Assembly: GCA_964549945.1 (NCBI GenBank)
Contig: CAZJXD010000004.1
Coordinates: 1 to 64,000, forward strand
Source: B25-G16 sp964549945
GTDB lineage: Bacteria; Desulfobacterota; DSM-4660; Desulfatiglandales; B25-G16
Direction: 5' to 3'
Length of the DNA: 64,000 nt
Shown here: in pieces, positions 33,035-41,626 of the stretch
How the letters are laid out: the number at the start of each line of letters is the position of its first letter
Numbering within the stretch: the stretch's first letter is position 1
Notes under the pieces: model-generated
The model's database searches: none
Told to the model about the DNA's origin: nothing
What the model saw: only the letters and a program-made list of their open reading frames with translations
Program-made: the position numbers and the translations under genes

Positions 33035-33460
33035 CTCATGTAATATCTATAACAGGATGTTATAGTCTATAACACACTTGACAAGCTCCACATGTAGGTC
33101 AGGAATGAGCTCAGGAAAGGTAAGCATTGGCTTAATATGAAGGCCAATTTTTTTTAAATCAGCTAATCTACTTGACATCCCCCCAACTCTTTCTTTATCA
33201 TGGTCTAACCACGGAGGTACCATTCCCGGCACCTTCGTGATATCCTTGGACCCTCACGGCAACTGGCCGTGGGGGTTTCTATATCCTGGAACCTAAATGA
33301 AAGGGGCGCGAAAAGATATGGGTGATAGCATAGCTGGACCATTAGCCTCCACCACGCCCCGTATCTATCGTATAAGCTCTAGTTTGGTATCCATATCATA
33401 GGCCGCTATTTCTACTATCCCTGGTTATAAGTTTCCTTTTTTCTTGCAGAGAGCTCGCTC
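33035..33460. other. Stretch without a convincing gene
   Basis: Contains an unassigned 61-codon minus-strand frame (33047-33232) and a hairpin CCCTCACGGC/GCCGTGGGGG at 33251-33275 followed by TTT, which could end transcription on the plus strand. Nothing else recognisable. Confidence 0.4.
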
Positions 33461-33602
33461 AACAGAGGCAATACCCTTCTTCATGTCCATATTCTTACTA
33501 AGGTTAAGCCGCGTTTATTGTTAAGTTATTGTAAAGATAGCGAAATATAAAACAGATCTGTTGTATAACAATATTGTTTTATAAGGATATAGGAGTCTTC
33601 TC
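33461..33602 (+). repeat. Dispersed 120-base repeat with two palindromes, copy 1
   Basis: Shares with 42341-42530 and 60248-60366 the core GCGAAATATAA-(A/G)-ACAGATCTGT-TGTA(T/C)AACAATATTGTTTTATAA and then GTAGGAG-like plus TTCTC. The core contains two palindromes, ACAGATCTGT and AACAATATTGTT, typical of dimeric regulator sites. In this copy an AGGAG and an ATG follow directly and open the ATPase remnant at 33603, so the repeat looks like the promoter/operator of that gene. Confidence 0.65.
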
Positions 33603-33761
33603 ATGTTAAGGAATATCGTTGGCGCTCCAGCCAAAGGGGAGAGTTTTTACAATCGGGAAGAGCTGATTTCCATAATCTGGGATAGGCTTGAAACAGGAAA
33701 TGTTCTATTGGCTTATCCCCATCGATTTGTAAAAAACCATAGTGATGTACATGCGGTGTAA
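33603..33761 (+). pseudogene. 5' fragment of an AAA ATPase gene
   Basis: With AGGAG ten bases upstream, the frame encodes 52 residues: RNIVGAPAKGESFYNREELI, then IWDRLETGNVLLAYPHRF, then a stop. This closely follows the start of a common ATP-binding protein family (GxPVxGxDFxGREKEIxxLWxxLExGxNILLxAPRRVGKT), but the frame breaks exactly where the Walker A motif should follow. The rest of the gene is missing. Confidence 0.6.
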
Positions 33762-34266
33762 AGGGAGGAACAAATCGCCAAACAGAATAATGACGGGCTT
33801 TTAGGGTGATTCACTTATTTATTTATGCCCGTACCCCGTCACAGGCAGGCCTCTTGGGAGAGCGTTATTCATAGACAAACTGGAGGAGTTGTTAAGGAGA
33901 CAGCCCTATGGGGAAGGCTTGGTCCAGAAGGACCGTGGAAACACATGAACAATGTATAATTAAGTAATGTGTCCCCGGAATTCATGTGCATCACGCATAA
34001 AAGGATGAGATCAGTGGTTGAGAAAATGCCTTAAAAAAGTCTTGATTGTTGATATTAGGCATGATATAAATTTCACAAATAAGATGTATTATTACTATAG
34101 ATAATATGGTATTATGATTAATAAGCAAGAGACATCTGTCGCTTTTGTAATGGGATCTGCCAGTTAAAATCTGTGCTAGCCTTATTAATTCTTTAAGATT
34201 TAAACTAAAAACTAATAGTATAAGTTAATGATAGCAATTTGTTAGTCATTAGAAAGGAGAGAAGAG
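33762..34266. other. Gene-free stretch before the small-molecule cluster
   Basis: About 500 bases, increasingly AT-rich. Early part is probable debris of the ATPase gene. A GTGTCCCCGGAATT sequence near 33969 resembles ends of REP-type elements. The promoter of the cluster starting at 34267 should lie at 34060-34240 (long AT-rich run), but no exact site can be named. Confidence 0.4.
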
Positions 34267-34860
34267 ATGAAACAAGCGCTTATCGTTCTCGACGCACAAA
34301 AAATCTATACTGATAAGAATTCAGAATTTTACTGCGAAGAGGTAGGGAAAACCATTAAAAACATAAATAAGCTCATAAATGAAATGTCTAAAATGGGACA
34401 ATTAATTGTCTTGGTAAGGCATCTTCATAAAAATGACGGATCAGATCTTGGAAGACTTTTTGATTATACAGGCGAAGCAGAAGAAGATTTCAATTTCAAG
34501 GAAGGAACCGAAGAAGTCGAATTCGATTCCAGACTTATCATACCTGCGAATGCTAGAGAGTTAATTAAGAACCGGTATTCCGCATTTGCACGAACGAATC
34601 TTGAGAACATTTTAAAGGAGAATGGCATTCAACGCATCATTATATGTGGATTTATGACTAACTTTTGCTGTGAATCAACCGCAAGAGATGCGCTCGATAG
34701 GGACTTTTATGTCAATTTTGTAATCGATGCTACTGGTAGCCCTGGTACTGACAATCTCGATCAAAGTAAAGTCAGAGAGGTCGTAGCAGAACTATTAGAG
34801 GCCGGTTTTGCCAGAGTAATGAGCACAGACGAGATTCTTTCTGAATGGAAGAAGGTGTGA
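34267..34860 (+). CDS. Isochorismatase-like cysteine hydrolase
   Basis: A 197-residue hydrolase of the isochorismatase/nicotinamidase superfamily. The catalytic triad is recognisable: Asp in LIVLDAQKIY (residue 9), Lys in IKNRYSAF (near 98) and Cys in ICGFMTNFCCESTARDA (near 133). Family members cleave amides, ureas or vinyl ethers; the substrate is not evident. AGGAGAG lies five bases before the ATG. First gene of an AT-rich four-gene cluster, with a four-base gap to the next. Confidence 0.88.
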   Translation: MKQALIVLDAQKIYTDKNSEFYCEEVGKTIKNINKLINEMSKMGQLIVLVRHLHKNDGSDLGRLFDYTGEAEEDFNFKEGTEEVEFDSRLIIPANARELIKNRYSAFARTNLENILKENGIQRIIICGFMTNFCCESTARDALDRDFYVNFVIDATGSPGTDNLDQSKVREVVAELLEAGFARVMSTDEILSEWKKV

Positions 34861-34864
34861 ATCC

Positions 34865-36337
34865 ATGTGGCTAGGGATTGGTGATGCTGTCGAGCATTGG
34901 GGGAAGTATAAACCCAAAAAAATAGCTCTTACAATTGGCGATAGAACTTATAACTATAAAGACCTTTATGATCGCTCTATTGCTATTGGCCATTTTGTGA
35001 GCGAGATGGGAATTGAAGGGCGAATCGCGCTCGGAGTGAACGATAAGTTTGAGTTTCTTGCCTGTATAGCTGGACTAAAATTGATAGGGAGCCCAATTAT
35101 GGTTCTGAACCCATATGTAGATATGGCATCCCTAGGAGTCCATCTGACTGATACAAAACCTTCAGCTATCATTAGTCATTATGATTTGACTCAATCTATT
35201 GGTCAGCAGATTGATACTTCGATGAGAGCGGTTGATATATCAAAAATTCCTAGAATAAATAAAGAAATATCTTTCCAGCGTGTGCATTCAAAGGAATGGG
35301 GCAAAGAATGGGGAATCTTGTTCTCTTCAGGATCAACTGGAATCCCCAAAGCTATAGTATATGATAAGCTAGCAATCACATCTGAGTTGCTGGCTTGGTG
35401 CCTTGAATTGGGCATAACACGATGGAGCCGTTTCTATGTTGGACGGCCTATTTATTATGCAGGCGGTTTCGTCTTCGCACTAGCTACTTTACTAGTTGGT
35501 GGTGAAGTAATACTACCTAAATATCAGATTGACAGTGACTTTGATTCCATTTGGGAAGACTACCAAAAATGTCTTTCACGTCAAAGCGTCGACTTTGCCT
35601 TCTTTATTCCAGACCAGTTAAGATTATTCACAAAAATTGCCAAGGAACCTTTAGGCGGACCTACTATTTTAGTAATGGGAGCGCCTATTACAGGAGCTGA
35701 GAAAGAAAGGGCATTCCGCATTTTAAAATCCCCCATAATTGAGTCATGGGGAAACACTGAAGGACTGGGAACAATCACAGATAAAGAGGACCTTTCCATC
35801 CGACCAAATTCAATAGGCCGTCCTTTCCTTACAGAAAAGCTATGTGTCGTAGGAGACGACCTAATTGAATGCGCGCCTAATGAGATTGGCAGGTTGGCTG
35901 GCTCAGAGGAGACTATGTTCATCGAATATGCCAATCGACCAGACGCAACAAAAAAGGCCAAAAAGGGAAATCTCGTTCTTTCAGACGATATCGGATACGT
36001 AGACGAAGAGGGATATTATTATGTTTTAGGGCGAGCTCAAGAGTCGTTTGTAATTGGAAGACAAACAGTATTTATCCAGGAAATGGAGGAAAAGTTAAGG
36101 GAACTACCTGATGTTATTGAGATATGCATTGTTGCAATAGAGTTGAAGGGTTCGGCGTACTTCTATGTTGTAGCAGTTCTTCAAAGTGATGCGGCCAAAG
36201 AAGATATCAAAATAGCGATTAAGGATACTCTTGAAGTTGATTTGTCTGGGGTTTTATTTGTAGAACGACTCCCGCGACTTCCATCTGGGAAGCTTGACCG
36301 ACTAGCCGCTACTAAATTAATACATGAATCGATATGA
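34865..36337 (+). CDS. Adenylate-forming ligase (AMP-binding family)
   Basis: A 490-residue ANL-superfamily enzyme that activates a carboxylic acid as an acyl-AMP. Core motifs are all present: LFSSGSTGIPKAIV near residue 155, ESWGNTEGLGT near 296, DDIGYVDEEGYYYVLGR near 376, and the C-terminal lysine motif LPRLPSGKLDRL near 471. It could be a CoA ligase or an amide-forming ligase. No carrier-protein gene is next to it. It overlaps the decarboxylase gene by four bases. Confidence 0.92.
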   Translation: MWLGIGDAVEHWGKYKPKKIALTIGDRTYNYKDLYDRSIAIGHFVSEMGIEGRIALGVNDKFEFLACIAGLKLIGSPIMVLNPYVDMASLGVHLTDTKPSAIISHYDLTQSIGQQIDTSMRAVDISKIPRINKEISFQRVHSKEWGKEWGILFSSGSTGIPKAIVYDKLAITSELLAWCLELGITRWSRFYVGRPIYYAGGFVFALATLLVGGEVILPKYQIDSDFDSIWEDYQKCLSRQSVDFAFFIPDQLRLFTKIAKEPLGGPTILVMGAPITGAEKERAFRILKSPIIESWGNTEGLGTITDKEDLSIRPNSIGRPFLTEKLCVVGDDLIECAPNEIGRLAGSEETMFIEYANRPDATKKAKKGNLVLSDDIGYVDEEGYYYVLGRAQESFVIGRQTVFIQEMEEKLRELPDVIEICIVAIELKGSAYFYVVAVLQSDAAKEDIKIAIKDTLEVDLSGVLFVERLPRLPSGKLDRLAATKLIHESI

Positions 36338-37530
36338 CAAAAGAAGAGTGGATACAATTAATCAAACGCGCTGCCAACATGTTTCAAACGCCGTTTTTTC
36401 TCTTTTCACATCTGCCCATTGAAACGCAATTGAATTTAATTAAGAAAGTCTGTGGGTCATCAGCCTTTAATTGGCTTTCAGTGAAAACACTCACGCTTCG
36501 AAACTTGCTTTGTTGGTGGTTGTCCACGAATCTTGGGGTAGAAGTCGTAAGTGAATTTGAGCTTCTTGCAGCGCTTCAAGAAGGGTTTTCACCCGAAAGA
36601 ATAATTGTTAATGGAGTTGGAAAACATTTCTGGAATCAAAGTTCATGGACTAATGGATTGCGCGTTAATTTCGATTCAATAAAAGAAGTAGAATACCTAT
36701 CCTCAATTGCAAAACGCAGAGAATGGAAAGTAGGTATTCGGTTCCATCCAAGCATTCAAAAAGATCCAGAAAACCCTCAATTCCCAGACCAGTTTGGACT
36801 TCCAGCAGAAAGCTTCCTCCAGGCCATTAACTTATTAAATCAAGAACAGATTAATCTTGAGAGTGTACATATTCACCTACGATCTAACGTGCCTAATTTA
36901 GATTTTTTTCAGGAAGCTTTGCGCGAATTAGAATCCTGTGTAAAAAGAGCAAATATTGAATTAAGATGTTTGGATCTTGGTGGCGGTTTACCAGCTGAAG
37001 GAGAAAAACAACAGGATCAGGTTTGGCATTCCACCTTCTGTTTACATGACCTAGACAGGTTGCTTCACTTGTGTCACAAAATGTTCCCTACTGTTCAGGA
37101 ATACATCCTTGAGAACGGAAGGTTTTTACTCTCTGGATGTGGTGTCCTTGTTTTGAGTGTCATTGATATTAAAGAAATAGGCGGTTTTAGATACATAATA
37201 TGTGACGGAGGCCGCACCAACCATGCTCTTCCATCTGATTGGCAAGTTCACGAAATCGTGACAATTCCTAATCGGACGGGCGAAGTAAGAAACAGTGCCA
37301 TATGCGGTCCAACCTGCATGGCTTTTGATTGCCTCATTCGAAAAAAGCTGCCAAATGACCTTAGCTTAGGAGATAAGGTAATTTGGTTCAATGCAGGTGC
37401 TTACCATTTATCATGGGAAACCCGATTCTCCCAACCTCTCGCTCGAGTTTTGTGGCACGATGAGCAGAACCAAATTGTTGAAGCACGAGCCCCGGAAAGC
37501 TTTAAAGAGTGGTGGGGGCGTTGGAGGTAG
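36334..37530 (+). CDS. PLP-dependent decarboxylase, fold type III (diaminopimelate/ornithine decarboxylase-like)
   Basis: A 398-residue alanine-racemase-fold enzyme. The PLP lysine sits in NWLSVKTLTLRNLL near residue 51, the phosphate-binding glycine motif is LDLGGGLP near 213, and the late blocks ENGRFLL, CDGGRTNHA and CGPTCMAFDCL match the decarboxylase active site (Cys in CGPTC, near residue 328). The group resembles natural-product decarboxylases more than housekeeping LysA. ATGA overlap with the ligase gene and tight coupling to the next gene show a single operon. Confidence 0.9.
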   Translation: MTKEEWIQLIKRAANMFQTPFFLFSHLPIETQLNLIKKVCGSSAFNWLSVKTLTLRNLLCWWLSTNLGVEVVSEFELLAALQEGFSPERIIVNGVGKHFWNQSSWTNGLRVNFDSIKEVEYLSSIAKRREWKVGIRFHPSIQKDPENPQFPDQFGLPAESFLQAINLLNQEQINLESVHIHLRSNVPNLDFFQEALRELESCVKRANIELRCLDLGGGLPAEGEKQQDQVWHSTFCLHDLDRLLHLCHKMFPTVQEYILENGRFLLSGCGVLVLSVIDIKEIGGFRYIICDGGRTNHALPSDWQVHEIVTIPNRTGEVRNSAICGPTCMAFDCLIRKKLPNDLSLGDKVIWFNAGAYHLSWETRFSQPLARVLWHDEQNQIVEARAPESFKEWWGRWR

Positions 37531-38390
37531 CAATTAAGCGTATAAGACCTAATTCTTTGGTACGCATCCTGAACGGTTGGAAGGTAGGGCTTTCAACTAT
37601 ACTTACCCTAATAGCAATTGTTGGCTTTGGATTGAGGTTATATTCTCCACAAAAGCTTGATTTCTCCTCTATTCTTGCAATACTCATAGGTATAATTGTC
37701 ACAGGAATTATTGTCTCTTACTTAAGAGGAAAGCAGAAGTTACTCCCCGACACGTTTATAGATGAGTTATCAAATGAAAATAACTACTTAGCGAGTCCCT
37801 GTACCCTAGAGAGTCTTCGCGAAGCTGACGAGATGACTAAGCCTTACTTTGGAAAGGGATTCATTCCTTCTGATCGAATTGAGCAATGGCGACTTAAAAA
37901 TGAAAAGGGCTTTGTTCAAATTACAAATCCTGTTGGTCAACTCTGCGCATGTTTTGTTATTGTGGGATTGGAACGCAGCTTTTTTGATCAATTTATTGCT
38001 GGAAGAGTCACTGAGCATGAAATAGATAGTAAAGTTATTTTGTCTTTTGAAGACACGAAGAAGCAGGATAGAATATATATTAGCGGCGTAGTAGTGCGAG
38101 ATCCCGGTGGCTTCGCTGGAAGCAAGAGGACAAGGGTAATGATATGGGCTATGCTTGAGTATATCAAAAAATTTTATGGATTTCGTAAGACTCGGACTTT
38201 TTATGCTCTAGGCTTAACGAAAGAATCAGAGAGATTAGTGCAGCGGATGGAATTTAATATTTGCTGCGATAAGGAAAGCAGACGAGATAACAGTAACTTA
38301 TACAGGATTGATATAACTAAAGAGAAATGGTGGGAGCTTCTTAGAAAAATAGGTGATCTATCTAAAATGGTGTCCTTTCATAGATTCTAG
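37509..38390 (+). CDS. Membrane-anchored GNAT-like protein, start uncertain
   Basis: Two hydrophobic segments (about residues 27-45 and 52-70) lead to a cytoplasmic domain of about 220 residues with the feel of a GNAT acyltransferase: an early GKGFIPSDRIEQW, a central ICYISGVVV-like strand (RIYISGVVVRDPGG) and ALGLTKESERLVQRMEF near the end. The GTG at 37509 overlaps the decarboxylase; a GGAGG at 37523 lies too close for that start, so a later non-ATG start is possible. It may acylate or condense the product of the cluster. Confidence 0.6.
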   Translation: MVGALEVAIKRIRPNSLVRILNGWKVGLSTILTLIAIVGFGLRLYSPQKLDFSSILAILIGIIVTGIIVSYLRGKQKLLPDTFIDELSNENNYLASPCTLESLREADEMTKPYFGKGFIPSDRIEQWRLKNEKGFVQITNPVGQLCACFVIVGLERSFFDQFIAGRVTEHEIDSKVILSFEDTKKQDRIYISGVVVRDPGGFAGSKRTRVMIWAMLEYIKKFYGFRKTRTFYALGLTKESERLVQRMEFNICCDKESRRDNSNLYRIDITKEKWWELLRKIGDLSKMVSFHRF

Positions 38391-38472
38391 CTAGGAGCGG
38401 TTCTTTCTCAGAGTATCTATACTTGCATGATATGGGACGCTCGTGCAGAGCGTGTATAATTTATACATTCAG

Positions 38473-38619
38473 TTACGTTATGATGTCTCTCTTTTTCACA
38501 TTTCCTGATCCAAGGAGCTTTCTTAAGGATTCGGTCAGTTCTTCGCTTATAGAGCTATCTTTAGAAATCTCAGATATAAACCCATCGTATATCTGGTGAG
38601 GTATTGATTTTGTAGCCAT
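38473..38619 (-). CDS. 48-residue protein in a small HNH operon
   Basis: The ATG at 38619 follows GAGGAAA and encodes MATKSIPHQIYDGFISEISK, then a Leu/Lys-rich helix (LTESLRKLLGSGNVKKRDII). It is predicted to be helical and charged. It lies 118 bases downstream of the HNH gene on the same strand. No family recognised with certainty; similar small proteins accompany restriction-type or HNH genes. Confidence 0.55.
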   Translation of the reverse strand: MATKSIPHQIYDGFISEISKDSSISEELTESLRKLLGSGNVKKRDIIT

Positions 38620-38737
38620 AAGTTTCCTCTACAAATGATTAAGCATAAGTTTAAAAATGATAAAGAGATCAAGTCTCATCTTGATTCTTTTTTCCTCAAA
38701 CACAGCACCTATTCAGATCAATGCCATTTAAAAAGGA

Positions 38738-39025
38738 TTATGGGCAAGACCAGGGATATTGGTCAGCCTTTAATCGATTATTTTCCCAATAAAGTGGCTG
38801 AAGATTATTAATTTCAGTTAATCCTCCGAGTGTAGCAGGGTAGATATGGTCTATTTCCCAGCCATATTCCGAATTTGTATTTCCATGTTCATAATAATCC
38901 ATTGCGCGTCCACATATATCTCTTCTCCATCTGGATGCATCATAGCCAGAAATAGGAGTACCTTTGTTAAAAACTACTCTTTTAATATTTTCATCTGTAT
39001 CAAAGAAAGGGTATACATAAGCCAT
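38738..39025 (-). CDS. Small HNH endonuclease
   Basis: A 95-residue protein consisting mainly of an HNH fold: RRDICGRAMDYYEHG, then YGWEIDHIYPATLGGLTEINN with the central Asp-His, then LQPLYWENNRLKAD with the terminal Asn. The usual zinc cysteines are not obvious. AAGGAGG lies seven bases before the ATG. Probably a nicking or double-strand DNA endonuclease of a mobile or defence-related unit. Central gene of a three-gene minus-strand group. Confidence 0.85.
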   Translation of the reverse strand: MAYVYPFFDTDENIKRVVFNKGTPISGYDASRWRRDICGRAMDYYEHGNTNSEYGWEIDHIYPATLGGLTEINNLQPLYWENNRLKADQYPWSCP

Positions 39026-39119
39026 GGTGGCACCTCCTTAAAAATTAAGGCATTACACTGTAAGAAAAAATATGAATATAAAAAATATTGATATAGCTTG
39101 GGTGCGCTATTCCATCACA

Positions 39120-39236
39120 TTATCTGCATTGTGGTGGAACTGGCTTTGATCTTCTGTGCCGTTTGACCGGCACAGTTTTAGGCCCAGGCTTTTTCCCGTC
39201 TCTCACAAGACGGGGTTTGCATCTAGCTTTCGCCAT
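39120..39236 (-). CDS. 38-residue basic protein upstream of the HNH gene
   Basis: The ATG at 39236 has an excellent AAAGGAGGAATT site and encodes a very basic peptide (MAKARCKPRLVRDGKKPGPK, then VPVKRHRRSKPVPP) with two cysteines. It ends 94 bases before the HNH start, same strand. Likely nucleic-acid binding from its charge. No family recognised; the ribosome site is the main support. Confidence 0.5.
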   Translation of the reverse strand: MAKARCKPRLVRDGKKPGPKTVPVKRHRRSKPVPPQCR

Positions 39237-39447
39237 GGTGCAATTCCTCCTTTCTACGTGACTAACTGGATGTTGCCACGTGCCCTAAGCATGGCTCACC
39301 AGTAATCAGAAAAAAGAAGTGCTTTTACGCACCCAAGCCAATTCTAAGTTTAAGCGGATTTTAACTAAAAAGTAAAGAAATTATTACGGCTAATTACCGT
39401 AATCTTAAGAAAGTAGTGATATCCCTTAAAAAACTAAGTTGAAAAAG

Positions 39448-39492
39448 GGCTAGAAACCGGTTTGAAAAGATATAGGCGATAAAAGCTCTCGT
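39448..39492 (+). repeat. Copy of the 3' end of the gene at 39522
   Basis: GAAACCGGTTTGAAAAGATATAGGCGATAA followed by GCTCTCG parallels the last codons and trailer of the next gene (40092-40136). It therefore looks like the tail of a lost upstream paralogue, so the gene was once tandemly duplicated. Confidence 0.5.
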
Positions 39493-39521
39493 AAATACGC
39501 TCAAAACCAGACCATTATCAT

Positions 39522-40118
39522 ATGCACATGGGGGAAAGAGAGTGGATCGAGCATTTTGCCGAAAGGGTTTCTATGCTCTGCATCATAGGTAACCTCAAGG
39601 ATAATCAAGGCAACTCTCACAGCGTAGATGAGATCTCCCAGGAGACGCTTCTGTTCAACAATGTGCTTCCTCCCCAGCCGTGGAGGTTCAAAGGGGAAGA
39701 AAAGATAGCCGTAATACTGAAATCCGGAGAAGATCGACACCTAAGCACAAGGAAGGGCTTCAGGGAGTGGCATCGAGCCAACAGGTTTTTTAAGGACTAC
39801 CAAAGCCCTGTAATGCTGGTTAAGTTCAACAAGTTTAGGGCCATGGAGGCCCTCTCTGAGATGATACCCGGAAAGGAATATGAGGTCACAGTTTCAGGTG
39901 AGCTAAAGGATGGAAAGCCATTCAAAGGATCTGCGATGGTTACCATCACCGAGTGGAAGGCTAAACACGGGTGGAAATGGAACCACCCAGGTTGGCTCAA
40001 CTCAGATAACGACGTAGATCACTGGTGGAATAAAGAGAAAGACCTTGAGGATTGGTGGGAGAAGATAAGAAAGCAACCCAAACCAAAGCCAAAAACCGGC
40101 TCGAAAGGATATAGGTGA
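39522..40118 (+). CDS. Uncharacterised protein with Trp-rich C-terminus
   Basis: A 198-residue protein. The middle contains a beta segment (GKEYEVTVSGELKDGKPFKG) and the end is rich in Trp, Lys and Pro (HGWKWNHPGWLN, DHWWNKEKDLEDWWEKI, KQPKPKPK). No family recognised and no clear ribosome site before the ATG, so the N-terminus may be truncated. A diverged copy of the C-terminal 85 residues lies at 56614-56868, and a copy of just the tail lies at 39448. This marks a small duplicated family in the accessory region. Confidence 0.55.
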   Translation: MHMGEREWIEHFAERVSMLCIIGNLKDNQGNSHSVDEISQETLLFNNVLPPQPWRFKGEEKIAVILKSGEDRHLSTRKGFREWHRANRFFKDYQSPVMLVKFNKFRAMEALSEMIPGKEYEVTVSGELKDGKPFKGSAMVTITEWKAKHGWKWNHPGWLNSDNDVDHWWNKEKDLEDWWEKIRKQPKPKPKTGSKGYR

Positions 40119-40529
40119 ATAGCATCTCTCGCTTATTAATCTTCGTTCTTTTCCTGGATCCTTGATTAGATCTAGACCATAGTTATCTTGCTTTGCGGGT
40201 TCGTCCTGGCCTTACCCCGCCTCAAATCTGCCTACCCTCTACCCTATCGGGTACGGGGCATACCTGTACCTCGGATCAAGTCCGGGGCAGGCTTAGCACA
40301 CGCTTTTGCCTAAGGCTTCCTCCAGACGGTACATTGCTGCACCAGCCCTTGCCTTCTGCGATCCTTCGCCTCTGTCAGGCTGGGTATGGACTTTGTCCGA
40401 TACCTGTGTCATAATATCAGAAATCACCATTGAGCAGATGGTCCAGGTCCGGCACACAACAAGGGTATACACCAGATTCCAAAAGCCTTGCGGCTTTTGG
40501 CCCAGATGATAGCCCAACAACGGATAGCT
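40119..40529. other. Gene-free stretch with dispersed palindromes
   Basis: Contains a REP-like segment (GGATCAAGTCCGGGGCAGG near 40268-40290, related to 15.94 kb) and a perfect 9-bp hairpin at 40479-40500. Otherwise degenerate sequence without a gene. Confidence 0.45.
40479..40500. terminator. Palindromic hairpin upstream of a toxin-antitoxin pair
   Basis: CCAAAAGCC / GGCTTTTGG with a TTGC loop. Nine perfect pairs and A/T-rich lower stems give it terminator character, but there is no long T-run beyond the stem. Confidence 0.4.
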
Positions 40530-40802
40530 ATGGCTACCCTCCAGAGAATTCGACAGAAAATTATAGACAGGGAATACTATCTTTCGTCTCATGCTGAAGA
40601 AGAGATGCTAGACGACGAACTGGAGCGAAATGACATCGAAAATGCCATAATGAAAGGTCGGATAGACAAGAAGCTTACGGAGGACATACGTGGCACAAGG
40701 TATCGTCTTGAAGGGCCGGCCCTTGATGGAAGGACTATTTACATTCTTTGCCGGTTCAAAGAAGATGCAAGCTTGATTATCATTACGGTGTATACTTTAT
40801 AG
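40530..40802 (+). CDS. DUF4258-type protein, probable toxin of a toxin-antitoxin pair
   Basis: About 90 residues (from the ATG at 40530; an ATG at 40506 is possible, neither with a good ribosome site). The pattern YYLSSHAEEEMLDDEL...DIENAIMKGRI...GTRYRLEGPALDGRTIYILC is that of DUF4258 proteins, relatives of RelE-like toxins. It lies eight bases before a YgiT-type zinc-finger gene, the usual partner. Confidence 0.8.
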   Translation: MATLQRIRQKIIDREYYLSSHAEEEMLDDELERNDIENAIMKGRIDKKLTEDIRGTRYRLEGPALDGRTIYILCRFKEDASLIIITVYTL

Positions 40803-40810
40803 GAGGACTC

Positions 40811-41032
40811 ATGATTTGCGAATTTTGCGGTGGATCGACGACACAACGAAAGGTCAAACGTCAGCATTGGCTGAGAGGGAAACTTTATATTGTTGAGGGC
40901 GTCGAGGCTGAGGTGTGTGAGCAGTGTGGAGAGCGGTACTTCCACGCCAAAACCCTAGATGCCATCGACAAATATCTTTCGGCCGAACATGCTGTGAAGG
41001 CGCAGATGAACGTCGAGGTGGTTAGCCTCTGA
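40811..41032 (+). CDS. YgiT-type (MqsA-like) zinc-finger antitoxin
   Basis: A 73-residue protein with two zinc-binding pairs, CEFCGG at residue 3 and CEQCGE near 37, flanking a short beta region (LRGKLYIVEGVEAEVC), as in the N-terminal domain of MqsA-like antitoxins. The start at 40811 follows AGGAGG by four bases. No C-terminal helix-turn-helix is present, which is usual for this short form. Confidence 0.85.
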   Translation: MICEFCGGSTTQRKVKRQHWLRGKLYIVEGVEAEVCEQCGERYFHAKTLDAIDKYLSAEHAVKAQMNVEVVSL

Positions 41033-41039
41033 TAGCATT

Positions 41040-41610
41040 CTGACGCCCTTGGCCTATTGGGATAGGACCACGGGCAGGCAAGCGTACTGAGCGGTCCCTG
41101 CTCCGTTATCGCTTTGACGGGACAACTCGGCTGATCCCCTATAGGCGGGATCTTAGATAAGGCATGCTGGTGGTGGGCTGGATAGGGATGCTGAAAGAAT
41201 CGAATGTCCGGATGTAATGGTCGGGATATCTTGCCATGTGCGGGGCTCCGTAAGGAGGCAGACGTCCCCGATAGCGGGATCTGTCGACCGGCGGGTCTCT
41301 GGTCACGGGAGAGTTGATTGAGTCAGATGAGAGCAGGGAGGGTACATGACGCCTTCGGGTGGTGCGCTCTGAATCCTAGTGGCCATTCTGACGATCAGGC
41401 CGTAACGTGAAGTAAGCGCTCGGGCTTGCGGGAATCCCCACAAGGGAGGCCTTTCTAGAGGCTTGAGCCCTGTGATGGGAAATTATCGCGCAGCACGAGT
41501 ACCTCATAGTTTTAAAGGCGGCAGATTCTAAAGGGGGAAAGGGGCTGAGAGGCCCCTGCCCGGTGCATCGCATCACTATGTCAGAGCCTTGCTGGTCAAG
41601 GGATCTGCCC
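41040..41610 (+). ncRNA. Candidate large structured RNA (strand tentative)
   Basis: A 570-base GC-rich stretch without a gene but with many compact hairpins. They include GATCCC/GGGATC (41133-41152), GGGG(CTCC-GTAA-GGAG)CCCC with a GNRA loop (41242-41269), a junction closed by GGGCT/AGCCC (41422-41470) with two inner hairpins, and GGGGC/GCCCC (41541-41556). Size and layout recall HEARO/omega-type RNAs or an intron remnant. No IscB-like gene or intron domain V was found. The strand is inferred from the neighbouring plus-strand genes. Confidence 0.4.
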
Positions 41611-41626
41611 CCACAAGGTGAAAAGT

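Noticed and set aside
33047..33232. 61-codon minus-strand frame just upstream of the helix-turn-helix gene
   Set aside because: It could be a partner protein, but there is no ribosome site or motif and the composition is ambiguous.
40193..40592. Overlapping open frames on both strands before the DUF4258 gene
   Set aside because: They run through palindromic repeats and a hairpin and lack starts and family features.
41040..41610. Group II intron
   Set aside because: No GTGYG-type 5' end, no domain V-like hairpin and no reverse transcriptase frame were found.
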